DNA of 64,000 bases from Apostichopus japonicus. Its lineage: Eukaryota; Echinodermata; Holothuroidea; Aspidochirotida; Stichopodidae. The translations under genes and the position numbers were made by a program. Location of the stretch: positions 5,511,501 to 5,575,500 of the forward strand of contig NC_092575.1 of assembly GCF_037975245.1 (NCBI RefSeq), given 5' to 3'. The notes under the pieces were generated by a model. It was not told the DNA's origin. It made no database searches and saw only the letters and a list, made by a program, of their open reading frames with translations. Shown here in pieces: positions 1 through 11,410 of the stretch; positions within the stretch are counted from its first letter, which is position 1; every line of letters begins with the position of its first letter.

Positions 1-830
1 CACTCTCTCTTTCTCGGGGTCGTTGGCAAGTAACAATAAATCTTTGACGTCTTTAAATTATAAGGGGAAAATAACAAAAATGAATCGACGATATCACCAA
101 CTTCGCATCTTGCCGTGAATTGACCAGGTTTCTTACATAACACTTCAATGATTTTACAACATTGTATGACCTGATGGCGATTATATAGACTTACAGAGTA
201 GTTCATAGACTTTGTTGATTTAGAGGACATAGTGTCACTCTCAGTTGACTTTTCAGAGGGAGCCACTGAAACCCCAGTACTGGAACCCGCCTATAATGAA
301 CAGAAACAAGAACGACAAAAGAAATATTGCAACAATGTATAAGTGTTAGGGACAGTACATAATATGAGCGGTCAAGAACCCACTCTCTTTAAACCGTTTC
401 TTGTTTTTTAAGTTCCCCGTTATAGATATAAACCATGGAGATGGTCTCGAGAGAAGGAGTTTAATTGGAGAGAACAAGGAGAAAAGCAGAGTAAGAAATA
501 AAACCAAGTCACTGTATCTTCCTTATCTACTCTCTATTCAGCAAAAGTCAGTGATGTGTAAGTCTCTACGGACTTTTTTTTTGGGGGGGGGGGGGGATTT
601 TTCTTTAGTATATGTCACAAAGGTTTATGTAACGATGAGTCACGTCACCACAAAGAACTATCAAACGCCCTTTCCAGTCCCCATCCAGCTTCCCTCGAAG
701 TGTCTGTACTAAGTTATTTATCCAAGGACCTAAGCCATACCATCGACTCTTTCCCCACTTGCGGGGTCGTAGCGACAGGTGCGATAACATTTGACGCAGT
801 CCCAGCTGCTGGTGACGACCTCATATCGCT
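1..830. other. non-coding stretch, nothing recognised
   Basis: No conserved coding frame, repeat boundary or RNA gene is visible. A G-homopolymer sits near 586-597. The short open frames have no recognisable domain and no splice context that would support an exon. Confidence 0.5.
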
Positions 831-838
831 ATGGCCGT
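831..838. repeat. left target site duplication of the foldback element
   Basis: ATGGCCGT here is repeated exactly at 4042-4049, immediately outside the inverted termini. Confidence 0.8.
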
Positions 839-854
839 ATGGCAAGCCGTTTTA

Positions 855-1375
855 CTTTTTATTCGATATTTGATGATATCATCAAATATTTGGTGATATC
901 AGCAAATAATTGTTGATATCATCAAATCATTTGATGATATCATCAAATAATTGCTGATATCAACAATTATTTGATGATATCAGCAAATAATTGTTGATAT
1001 CAGCAATTCATTTGCTGATATCAGCAATTCATTTGTTGATATCACCAATTCATTTGGTGATATCACCAAATAATTGCTGATATCAATAAATAATAGCTGA
1101 TATCAACAAATATTTGCTGATATCAGCAAATGAATTGGTGATATCAGCAATTGAATTGATGATATCAGCAATCATTTGCTGATATCAACAATTCCGACAT
1201 ATCACTAATTAATTAGTGATATGAGGAACCGAATTGCTGATATCATGAAATGATTTGGTGATATCATTAAAAGATTTGCTGATATCAGCAATTGAATTGG
1301 CGATATGTTGGAATTGCTGATATCAACAATTCATTTGCTAATATCACCAATTCATTTGCTGATATCAGTAATTCA
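855..1375. repeat. left array of GATATC-centred palindromes
   Basis: About twenty units of roughly 26 bp follow the pattern TTTGnTGATATCAnCAAAT, where the variable n positions usually complement each other so that each unit is its own small hairpin. Unit spacing is regular but the flanking bases vary (TGA, GGA, CTGA types). Confidence 0.9.
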
Positions 1376-1888
1376 AGCGTATCGAACCAACGTCTACAAA
1401 AAGGAATTAGAAACGAGCGCCATCAACAGGCATGCTTTTTGGGCTTAAGGGCGCTGTTTGGCTGGTAGCGGGCACAGAAAGGCGCCTGGTGCGAGGTTAA
1501 TTTCAGCCTTGGTTATAGCGATCAACGGGAGGGGAAAGGTGACTAAGTTACACAGTACCACTACTGCCACTGGGAGAGGTACCGTGGCTACCCATGCACT
1601 TGTGACAGGGAGGACAAACATTGGGCAAGCACCGAGTAGGCCAGGCCTATAAACCTATGAAAAATAATATCGGGGTGGTTAAGTAGCTCAATATGAAATA
1701 CCAAAATGTAAAAGTATACCCTGGTCGGCGGGCGACAGAAGCAGGCTGGGAACTGTGTCCATTGGACTGGCTCCCCGATGGTGGCTGCGATTTGTTTCAA
1801 ATATTGGGGTGGGGGACTTTAACTTGGGTGCAGACGCGTAACAATTCCCCCACCCCCAAATTAAAATTGTTCGCGCACTTCGTTATTT

Positions 1889-2018
<130 letters not shown>

Positions 2019-2022
2019 AATA

Positions 2023-2651
2023 CAGGCGTGTATCCAGGATTTTCTAACCCGGGGCGCGCGATCGAATTACTATCTAAGCGGAGCGCCACAGAAAATTTCT
2101 GGTTTTGATAGCCCCCAGATCACAGGAAATGGCACTTCTCGGGCTTGAAAATGATCAACAAGTTGTACACTTTGGCCTGAGAATCAAGTTTTTCCAATAG
2201 TTTTTTTTTTCATCCATAACCTTTTTCAAGATTGTCACCAGTCACACATCATGTTCGACCTCATCGCTTCTCCTGTGGATCATTGCTTTGGAAGGTAATA
2301 CTACGTAACGGCCTATACAATACCCGTCAGCCCCACTTTTCAAGGTTTGAAGCCCATTATTTGTTCAGAATTTGAATTATAAATTCACTTCAAAGCATAT
2401 CCATAAATGTTGCGCAAAATTTCATCAATGGTCAACCAATATAGAAAAAAAACCTTCAACCCCTAACAGACCGGTCAAAATGGCACGAGTAGAGGGAAGT
2501 ATGATGAAGAATGTTGGTCAGGGAAGTTTCGAAAATTCAGACACAGTTAATTTATTGTGTACAAATATTATAAATATAAAACTTCGATATCGTTAAAAAA
2601 GACAAAAAATATCTTCGCCCCACCCCCCCCCCCCACTTGGCTACGTGCCTG
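2023..2651. mobile_element. hAT-like MITE nested in the foldback element
   Basis: The left end CAGGCGTGTATCCAGGATTTTC matches in inverted form the right end that finishes GGCTACGTGCCTG at 2651. CAGG(G)GCGTAGCCAGG-type termini are typical of invertebrate hAT MITEs. No convincing 8-bp target duplication is visible, perhaps because the left flank is (TA)n. No coding capacity is seen. Confidence 0.5.
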
Positions 2652-3394
2652 CGGTTAGAAATCTTGTAGGAAACAGGCCAAATGGAAACCCAGTGAACCC
2701 ATATCGATGTGGATCATATATATGATTGTACGTACTTACACTCATACACAAGAGATGTACAGACATTATGATAATAATCATGAGTGACAACATGCTATAC
2801 GGTCACAGGTCACAGAAACGACGACGAAGAGTCATTTACCTCATAGCGCATGTGTTGGATGAAGTTTAAGCCACCGCCAAATAGGATTTGGATAAATAAT
2901 CTCATGCATTATTTTCTATTTATAGCCACACAAAAACACTATGCCACCAAATATTGGGGGGGGGGAGATATTAGATACTATATCCCCCACCTAAAATATG
3001 TCCCCCCCCCCCCCATGATCGCCGCTCATGGCTGCAACATTCCGTTCCGTCTGGCTGTGCCTGTGCGTCTGCGATGGAAAGGAGCTGATCGTGCACAGCT
3101 GCTATTGAATTGAACCTGTGCTCATCGATGCTCGCGTTAATCCGTTCTAAATTTCTCTTTGGAGAAGACGTTCTTTCGCTTCAGAAGCATTCTCATTGCC
3201 AGTTAAGAGCCTATCTACTGCGCCCAAAATCCGAGAACTTCTGTCAATAATGCTTCATCAAGTTTACCGCAATCGCCAAGGTGAAAGTAACGCTACCCGT
3301 ACCCTGTTGTCTCGTCACTGTCATTTGCATGTACTGCTTAGTACACTGACATCGTGTGCGCATGCTTGTAAGACGGGCTGCCACGGTTGAATTA

Positions 3395-4010
3395 CTGATA
3401 TCATCGTCACGGTTGAATTACTGATATCAGCAAATGATTTGTTGATATCATCAAATGAATTGGTGATATCAACAAATGAATTGGTGATATCAACAAAAGC
3501 ATGCATTAGTGATATGTACGGTTCATTTGCTGATATCATTAAATCAATTACTGATATCACCAATTGATTTGTTGATATCAGCAAATGAATAAGTGATATG
3601 TTGGAATTATTGATATCATCAAATGATTTGATGATATCACCAATTATTTGATGATATCAGCAAATAATTGTTGATATCATCAAATGATTTGCTTATATCA
3701 TCAAATAATTTGCTGATATCACCAAATAATTTGCTAATATCACCAAATAATTGCTGATATCTGCAATTATTTGTTTATATCAGCAATTATTTGTTGATAT
3801 CAGCAATTATTTGATGATATCAACAAATGAATTGGTGATATCAGCAAATGAATTGGTGATATCAGCAAATGAATTGCTGATATCAACAATTATTTGGTGA
3901 TATCAGCAAATAATTGTTGATATCAGCAATTATTTGATGATATCATCAAATGATTTGATGATATCAACAATTATTTGCTGATATCACCAAATATTTGATG
4001 ATATCATCAA
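3395..4010. repeat. right array of GATATC-centred palindromes
   Basis: Same palindromic unit as the left array and in inverted order relative to it. The outermost ~200 bp mirror the left arm almost base for base; the inner part has diverged. Confidence 0.9.
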
Positions 4011-4041
4011 ATATCGAATAAAAAGTAAAACGGCTTGCCAT

Positions 4042-4049
4042 ATGGCCGT
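4042..4049. repeat. right target site duplication of the foldback element
   Basis: ATGGCCGT, identical to 831-838. Confidence 0.8.
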
Positions 4050-5300
4050 CCGAAGACGTCACTTCGGTTGTTGACGTTCCTCTTCCAAAATTTTCACCAT
4101 CAGCCACGGATATCACTGGAAGACAACGGTAAACTTGCATGTCATAAGCTTATTGTTCTTTTGCAATTGACCACGTATATACTGTTAACTGTTGTTATAA
4201 ATGTTGTCATGGAGACGATATTGGATCAATATTTTTTATATTACTTTGAATCTCCTTTTTTAACATTGAGCCAAATGATGTTATTGATGACGTCATGGTC
4301 GAAACCAAAGCTTTAATTTTTCTTTTTTGGAGCGAGATGATTATTATATATAATATACACGAATTTGTATATGGTCCTTTGTATTTCATTCCCACATGGA
4401 TCAAATTGCAGTAAGCCGGTATACTTTCATCGATATAGGTATACATTCATAATTATATGCATATTCATGTTCAGGTATATGGCATAATTCCCAGTCCTCA
4501 ACGAAGTCAATTTTGGCAAGTCTAGCCAAAAAAATTTTACTTGCAACTCGTGTTTGGATTGCCCAATTTTAATTGATTGATTTTTTGATTAATTTTATTT
4601 TGTCCATCACTATTGCCACTTGACCGAAACTGAAGATTCAATCATTTACTTAAGATGATCCTGATATTATTGATTACCTTGTTTTCACAAAATTATCTCC
4701 AGTTTGAAGTTTAAGTCACAAATAGATATATAATATTTCATATGCTGCACTTTTAACGGACATTTACTATTCAATGTCCCCGTTTCTCTTTTGATAGTGA
4801 TCAACCATTTACAAGTAATTTCAGGAATCTTTATGACGTCATGGATAAACACGTTATACGTACCAACCACGACGGCGGCAACAGTTGCAAGAGAAAGCAA
4901 CTTCATTATTTCTTTTAATGAACACCTTCACCGATCCCTGATATCTGTTTAATGAAACAAATTCATACTATAAAAGGTGATTATATGTAGTTAACCTGCA
5001 ACTTAACGACGGGCAATCTAGTACCGGCGAGTACAAGAATATTATTACACACACACTAAGTATTAAACTAAGCCGACAAAATGGCTGTCAAAATTATCGG
5101 ACAACGTTACAGATTAGGTTAATTCTGCATGGTTATGACGTAGTATTTGGAATTCTCTGACAATAATGTGTAAACTTGGCGTCAGGATATCCTAACCAAA
5201 TGTGTATATATCGATCATATTAACGCGAAATTGTTGATATTTGGTATTAAATTCCTCTTTTCTAGTATGTGGGAATTTTGTTTTTGGTTACCATGCAGCC
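4050..5300. other. non-coding stretch with one weak first-exon candidate
   Basis: No conserved domain is seen. On the minus strand an ATG at 4904-4906 opens a short hydrophobic leader (MKLLSLATVAAVVVG) followed directly by GTACGT, a possible splice donor. It could be a first coding exon of a secreted protein, but nothing downstream confirms it. Confidence 0.3.
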
Positions 5301-5302
5301 TT

Positions 5303-5304
<2 letters not shown>

Positions 5305-5361
<57 letters not shown>

Positions 5362-5363
5362 GC

Positions 5364-5423
<60 letters not shown>

Positions 5424-5425
5424 GC

Positions 5426-5510
<85 letters not shown>
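5305..5510. repeat. interrupted (TA)n microsatellite
   Basis: About 200 bp of TA repeats, interrupted twice by the same self-complementary block ACATATGCATATACAT-like sequence near 5356 and 5418. Long open frames on both strands here are artefacts of the repeat. Confidence 0.97.
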
Positions 5511-5518
<8 letters not shown>

Positions 5519-6289
5519 AGAGTATGATGAAGTATTAGTTTGGACCCTCAGTCAAAAGTTTCAAATGATACATAAGGAAGCGAAATAGATACCCGCCACC
5601 ATTTTTTTTTTGGGGGGGGGGGGGTTGCTCTGTTTTGGTCGGAAGTCATAAAAGTGCTACATCGAAAATCACGCAAAAGGTTGTCACGCAATATTTTGCT
5701 CGACAACATATCATTTGAATATGTTTTATGATATGATTACATAGTCTACTTTCACATTTCCCTTATCCTCTTAGTTCTTTGTTATTTAATGAATCAGCCG
5801 TTTCAATCAACTTTTTTATAACGTGGATTTACAAAACGCATTAATTATTTTTTTTAAGACCTTTCAAATTTCGGAGAAGAATAACAAGAGCCTGGCCTAC
5901 TCGACGATAATTGCAAAAAAAAAAGTTATAGCATTATCATTCTTATTATGGATCATTTTGATTGGATGAAGACTAGAAATGGTTTCCATGGTAACTCAGT
6001 TTGCATGTGTTTGTGTGCGTGTGTATGTTTGTCTGTGTGTCATTATTGGGTTTTTTATTTTTTCATTTTTCTTTCTTTGCTTGCCTGTTATCAACATTGC
6101 ATATACATGACGTTGCTCACGTAGTACATATTATTATAGATGAAGCTTGTAAAGGTGCCTTCATCTTTGCAAAGAGCTTTGTCTCATGTGAAACTCATTC
6201 AAACATACAGTGAAGGATGATAACTCCAAACACAGTACTGTAATACAAGAACAGAGATGCAATAAAATTATTTTATGAACTCAGCATGG

Positions 6290-7390
6290 TCACGGTGTTT
6301 TGATCGTCGTTGATGTCGGTGCTGTTGTTGGTGCTGGTGTGATTGTTGGTGTTTATGGTGATTGTAATGATGTTGAGAGAAAAATCGGTCAAATGTCGCT
6401 GATGATACTTTTAAGCATCAATATAACCAATATCATTATAAATACGTCTGTTATAGGGTTAGTATCAGTAATGTTTTCGATGAATGAATCGTTGATGCTG
6501 GGGCTGATGTTGGTGTTGATTTTGATGTTGTTGTTGTTGATGTTGAATGTGATGTCGATCTTATCGCTGATACTGCTTTTAATCATCCATATAACCATGG
6601 TCATTATAAATACGTCTGTTATAGGGTTAGTATCAGTAAATGTACGATGAAAGAATCGTTGGTGTTGGTGCTGATGTTTGTGTTCATGTTGATGTTGATG
6701 TTGTTGTTGATGTTGAATGTGATGTCGATCTTATCGCTGATGCTGCTTTTAATCATCAATATAAATACGGTCATTATAAATACGTCTGTTATAGGGTTAG
6801 TATCAGTAAATGTACGATGAAAGAATCGTTGGTGTTGGTGCTGATGTTTGTGTTAGTGTTGTGTTAGTGTTATCGCTGATGCTGCGCTTTAGCATCAATA
6901 TAAACCAAGGTCATTATTAATTTGTCTGTTAGTGTTAGTATTGTTGATGTTGATGAGTCGTTGGTATTGGTACTTTTGTTGGTGCTGATGTTGATACCAA
7001 TGTTGATGTTGATTATGGTGTTGAATGTGATGTCGGTCTCATCGCTGTTTTTTTTCAGAATCTATATAGTCACTATCGATATTGATGTGCCTGTAATATA
7101 AACACTTTCGTTTTGATGTGCCTGTAAGTGCTGATGTTATGAATGCTATTAATGATGCTTTCAACATAAGAGTCGTAGATGTTGGTGCTGATGTTGATAC
7201 TAATGTTGATGTTGATTATGATGTTGAATGTGATGTCGGTCTTATCGCTGTTTTTCAGAATCAATATAATCACTATCGTTATTGATGTGCATGTAAGTGT
7301 TGGTGTTATGAATGCTATTAATAATGCTTTCAATATAAGAGTCGTTGATGTTGGTGCTGGTTTTGATGCTAGTGTTGGTGCTAATGTGTC
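6290..7390. repeat. degenerate GTTGATGTTGGTGCTGATG-type tandem repeats
   Basis: A composite tandem array. Higher-order units contain the landmark GATGTCGATCTTATCGCTGA at about 6551 and 6721, with diverged forms near 7029 and 7232. A second landmark, GTCTGTTATAGGGTTAGTATCAG, recurs near 6447, 6613 and 6785. Between landmarks lie runs of TGTTGATG words. The predicted Val/Asp-rich peptides are low-complexity by-products. Confidence 0.85.
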
Positions 7391-7392
7391 TC

Positions 7393-7711
7393 TTAAAGAG
7401 AGTGAAAAATCGCGCACAAAAAAAACGTCTGTTAGACACCACCATCGATCCCAGAAAATACACACACAGCTTGCTACCGTCGGTAATTAGACACTAGTGT
7501 ACAGTCAATACATGCAGCTACGGTCAATACCCACAACACAGTGTACATAGCAGCAATGGACATCTCAGGTCCAGATAAAAGATAACATTACCACGTTTCA
7601 TTACTATCTGCATTTTGTAGCGACAAGAAGAAAACTTCACTTGCAAGCAACGGAAAGTTAACTATTTTAGAGGGAGGCACGCGATTTGGGGCGAGTCTTC
7701 AATGCCTTTAA
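7393..7711. mobile_element. TTAA-flanked MITE, copy A
   Basis: The block is bounded by TTAA at 7393-7396 and 7708-7711. The right end GCGAGTCTTCAATGCCT is the inverted terminal repeat shared with the copies at 32420 and 54760; the left end (AGAGAGTGAAAAATCGCGCAC) is diverged. TTAA duplications are characteristic of piggyBac-like and Kolobok transposons. No coding sequence is present. Confidence 0.75.
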
Positions 7712-8150
7712 TGTTAGTATCTGTAGCGCTTGCAATGAAAGTGTCGATATGTCGGATTTATTGTCTGATGTTTCTCTTACCTACAACACATATCATCATA
7801 TTTATATGATTTATTGTGGTAACTGACTTTTAAACGAAAGAGTCACCGACGTTTTCATCTTGCTATTGTTTTTTTTTTTTTTTTTTTATGTGTATGTTTT
7901 CGTTGGTGATGTTGGGCTGGACTGTTAATGTAATGTACTGCTACCTTTATTCAAGTAAATGTCGTTAGTCATTATTCATGTCAGTAAAGCAGCAATAAAA
8001 TATATTCGCTTCTATAACATATTCGCTTCCCAAAGTGGTTGTGGTTTACTGCTTTACATGCGACACTTTCTAACCATTGACGTGTGTTAAACTGAGAGTG
8101 CATAATCTCCACGTTTCGAATACATGGGTGGTGTAGATATTTACGAGAGA
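7712..8150. other. non-coding, AT-rich, nothing recognised
   Basis: A T-homopolymer lies near 7868-7887. No gene, RNA or repeat boundary is identified. Confidence 0.5.
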
Positions 8151-8645
8151 ATTCAGAACGCTGCTGCGCGCCTAGTCTCACTCACTAAAAAGTTTGATCA
8201 CATCACTCCTGTACTCCGTTCAGTTGCATTGGCTTCCCATCTCTCAGCGCATCCAGTTTAAGACCCTACTTCTCACCTACAAATCGACCAACGGGCTTGC
8301 CCCTCAAATATATCACTAGCTGACCTTCTTACTCCTTTGCGTCGGTCAACTACAGTTGCGCTTCGCTCTTCCTATCATGCGCATTTGCAATTAACTAAGG
8401 CCACGTACCCGCACTCATTATGGCGATCGTGCTTTTTCTGTCGCTGCGCCTTCTCTTTGGAACAAACTCCCATTTCTATTTCGTGACTCTCCCTCCCTTT
8501 GTATTTTCAAGAGACAACTTAAAACATTTTTGTTTGATTCCTAGTTTCTTTTTTCCCTTGTTTCCTTTGTCTCTTTCCTACTTTGTAAAGCGCTTTGAAA
8601 CGCTCTATTAAGCGCTATATAAGTGTAATTTATTATTATTATTAT
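8150..8645 (+). pseudogene. 5'-truncated LINE tail (CR1/L2-type reverse transcriptase 3' end)
   Basis: Conceptual translation in shifting frames gives the end of a non-LTR reverse transcriptase: RIQNAAARLV, then HITPVL, LHWLPISQRIQFKTLL, TYKSTNGLAPQ, and finally DRAFSVAAPSLWN..LP and FKRQLKTFLF. These motifs are usual at the C-terminus of CR1/L2/jockey-like ORF2. The frame is broken at least twice (near 8225 and 8315), so it is dead. It is followed by the AAGCGCTTTGAAACGCTC..GCGCTATATAAGTG 3' UTR motif and a terminal (TTA)n tail at 8629-8648, also typical of these LINEs. The 5' end starts abruptly at about 8150. Confidence 0.85.
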
Positions 8646-10380
8646 TATATTTCGAGTCGGTTCTATAGTCAGTTACAGTGAATGATTCCGCGGCAAACAC
8701 GCGGGTGGAACAGATTCACATAACGCCGACGAGACGAAAATACCTTATTTGAAGTCGGTGTGACGGCAACAGGACTTGGGTGATCATATTGCTAATTACT
8801 CTATGATATTCAACACCCTATAGCAATATAACATTCACCCATTGTTCTTAAAAGCACATCGTTTGATCTCCAACTGTGTTACGCTTGACGATACATCGCG
8901 TAAGAATGTTATAGTTAACGAACAGATATGCAATGGTTACGCCGTGAGAGCGTCCCACACACACGCACACACAACATACACTACATGTATGAGGTGTTTA
9001 TAGCTATGCAGCCTATGATGGTAATGATAGCATATTTGGGAGAATCAGTCATGTAGAGGTCCCCTGTGTTTGTTCATTAAAAATTTACAGCTGAATTATT
9101 GAATATTAAATTGGGAAGGGTATACAAGTGGGGTGGGTACGATAGTAGCCCTGAAAAGGTACCAGAAGTAAATGAAATTGAGAAAGATCAGTGACAAATT
9201 AGTCATTCAGAGCATATTTGATGGTAATTAAGGTTCCTGTAAAAAAACATGTAGATCATATTCTGTACTATGAATGTATTGTAAAAATTAATAGAAATAT
9301 ACCCCCCCCCCCACACCCTCCCCCCTAAAAAAATAAATAATATATAAAAGATTAAAAATGTCAATTGGGCGAGGGGGAGGGAAGGGAGAAAGGAAGGGGC
9401 TCTTCCAAACAATAGCAAATTGACGGAGGTGTGACTAACCCTTTTCTCATGGTAAGCCAGTATTTTATGTCACACCATTATATGCTTATATGTAGTACAA
9501 CATTTTCACTAGCAACGGTCGCCTGAAATTTCAGTCACGTGTTTGTATTTTATTTCTTGCATTCAAAAAGAGCAAAACTGACGTTCCTGCCGGCCGCGTC
9601 CATATCCTGGTCGGGAAACAGAACATTTCGCCAACTCACTTCCCATTCACGCATTCATGTATCCCTCCGTGCCTTCCGCCCTCCCTCCCGCAGAAAACTG
9701 CCTCTTTCAATATACTTATCGTTAAAGGTTGCTCTAGCCTATAGTATATAATATTGCATTATCATTCAAGTATATACATATTTATATATAGGTGGTTTTG
9801 AAGATCTATATTAATTTCATAGAAAACATTGCACAAGTAACTATAGAGAGACTGTATCAGGAGCGAATGAAAGATATTAAAAAAGGTGTGGCGGAGGGGG
9901 AGGGGGAGGGAGGGGAGGGGAGGAGAGGGGGAGGGGAGAGACGGGGATAACATTTTCGTCAAATATGGTGTATCCTGAGGCATACTTGGGCTATAAAATC
10001 ATGTCTTAATAATCAGCCAAAGTTGCCTTATAAGTATATTTTGGAGGGTTTTTTTTATTCACTGTGAATTTAAAAAGGGGGAGAGGACACCTCCCCCCCC
10101 CCCAACCACCACCACCAACACCCTGGATCCGAGCATATCTATTGTGAAGCCGATATAGTACAGAAGTCGGCAACTGTATCTTTTTTTCATCGCTAATAAA
10201 CATGTCGTTTGGCTGAAGCAACTGTACAAGCATCAATGGGCTATACATATATAAGCTATTAACTTGACTAAAATCAAATCAAATTGAAGTTATAAAAAAA
10301 ATTAAAAACGTTTAGCTAAAGTTGCTGGTTGCCACGTTGCAACGTTTAGTATCTTTTCAAACAAAATGTATAGATTACTT
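8646..10380. other. non-coding stretch with homopurine tracts
   Basis: No gene is recognised. It contains a C-tract near 9303, a G-rich purine tract at about 9890-9945 with many GGG runs that could form a quadruplex or triplex, and a C-tract near 10095. Nothing links these to a gene. Confidence 0.5.
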
Positions 10381-10670
10381 CTAGAAAGGCAATATTCAAT
10401 CCTTACAGTTTTGTTATACATCTCACAGGGAATGTCACAAAAAAAAAACTTGAGAAAATCGGTATTACTGACTAGACCTACTGCTTAAAAAATAATACGG
10501 ACACTTGTGTTATGGGTAGTAGGCTACATTTATATCAATTTTACATTGATATGAAAACTGTAAATTCGGACGATTTATTATTATTATAACTATTATACAT
10601 TTCACAGGGGATGTCAGAAAAAACCTTGAGAAAATCGGTATTTCTGATAAGGCCTACTGCTTAAAAGAAA

Positions 10671-10956
10671 GGCCGTGGCTATTCTTACAACTAGTTGTAA
10701 CAATCATTTATAAACTATTCTTACGACAAAGGCGAATTCAAGCACAGTAAAGTAAATAAAGCAACTGCGCATGTAGTAGGGGTAACCCTAACCCTAAACA
10801 TAACCCTAAACCTCAATCCTAACCCTAACTCTAACCCTAACCGGAAATTATTGTTACTCCTTGACGTAAAAATAGTACTCCTGGTCATAAAAATAGCAAC
10901 TGCGCATGCGTAGTCGGAAATTATTCTTACGACTAGTTGTAAGAATAGCCACTTTG
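10671..10956. mobile_element. MULE-like MITE carrying telomere-type repeats
   Basis: A 286-bp insertion in the tandem array is flanked by the 9-bp direct repeat TAAAAGAAA (10662-10670 and 10957-10965). Its ends are inverted: GTGGCTATTCTTACAACTAG on the left and CTAGTTGTAAGAATAGCCAC on the right. A 9-bp duplication is the usual size for Mutator-like elements; that class assignment is inference. The interior holds a run of CCCTAA units. Confidence 0.75.
10783..10842. repeat. interstitial (CCCTAA)n telomere-like repeat
   Basis: About nine CCCTAA or one-mismatch units (CCCTAAA, CTCAATC, ACTCTAA) lie inside the MITE at 10671-10956. The unit equals the complement of the common metazoan TTAGGG telomere repeat. 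Confidence 0.85.
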
Positions 10957-11410
10957 TAAAAGAAAATACGGACATTTGTGTTATGGGTAGCACATTTATA
11001 TCAATTTTACATTGATATGAAAACTGTAAATTCGGACGATGTATTATTATTATTATAACTATTATACATTTCACAGGGGATGTCAGAAAAAACCTTGAGA
11101 AAATCGGAATTACTGACTAGGCCTACTTCTTAAAAGAAAATACGGACATTTGTGTTATGGGTAGCACATTTATATCAATTTTTACATTGATATGAAAACT
11201 GTAAATTCGGACGATTTATTATTATTATAACTATTATACATTTCACAGGGGATGTCAGAAATAACCTCGAGAAAATCGGAAATTACTGACTAGGCCTACT
11301 GCTTAAAAGAAAATACGGACATTTGTGTTATGGGTAGCACATTTATATCAATTTTACATTGATATGAAAACTGTAAATTCGGACGATTTATTATTAACAT
11401 AACTATAAAA

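Larger units (their letters stand above)
10383..11410. repeat. ~172-bp tandem repeat array, interrupted by a MITE
   Basis: Repeating landmarks are ACATTTCACAGGGGATGTCAGAA (about 10598, 11066, 11238; diverged copy near 10420), TACGGACATTTGTGTTATGGGTAG and ATTTTACATTGATATGAAAACTG. Spacing between intact neighbours is about 172 bp. One unit is split at 10671-10956 by an inserted element. The array is non-coding. Confidence 0.85.
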
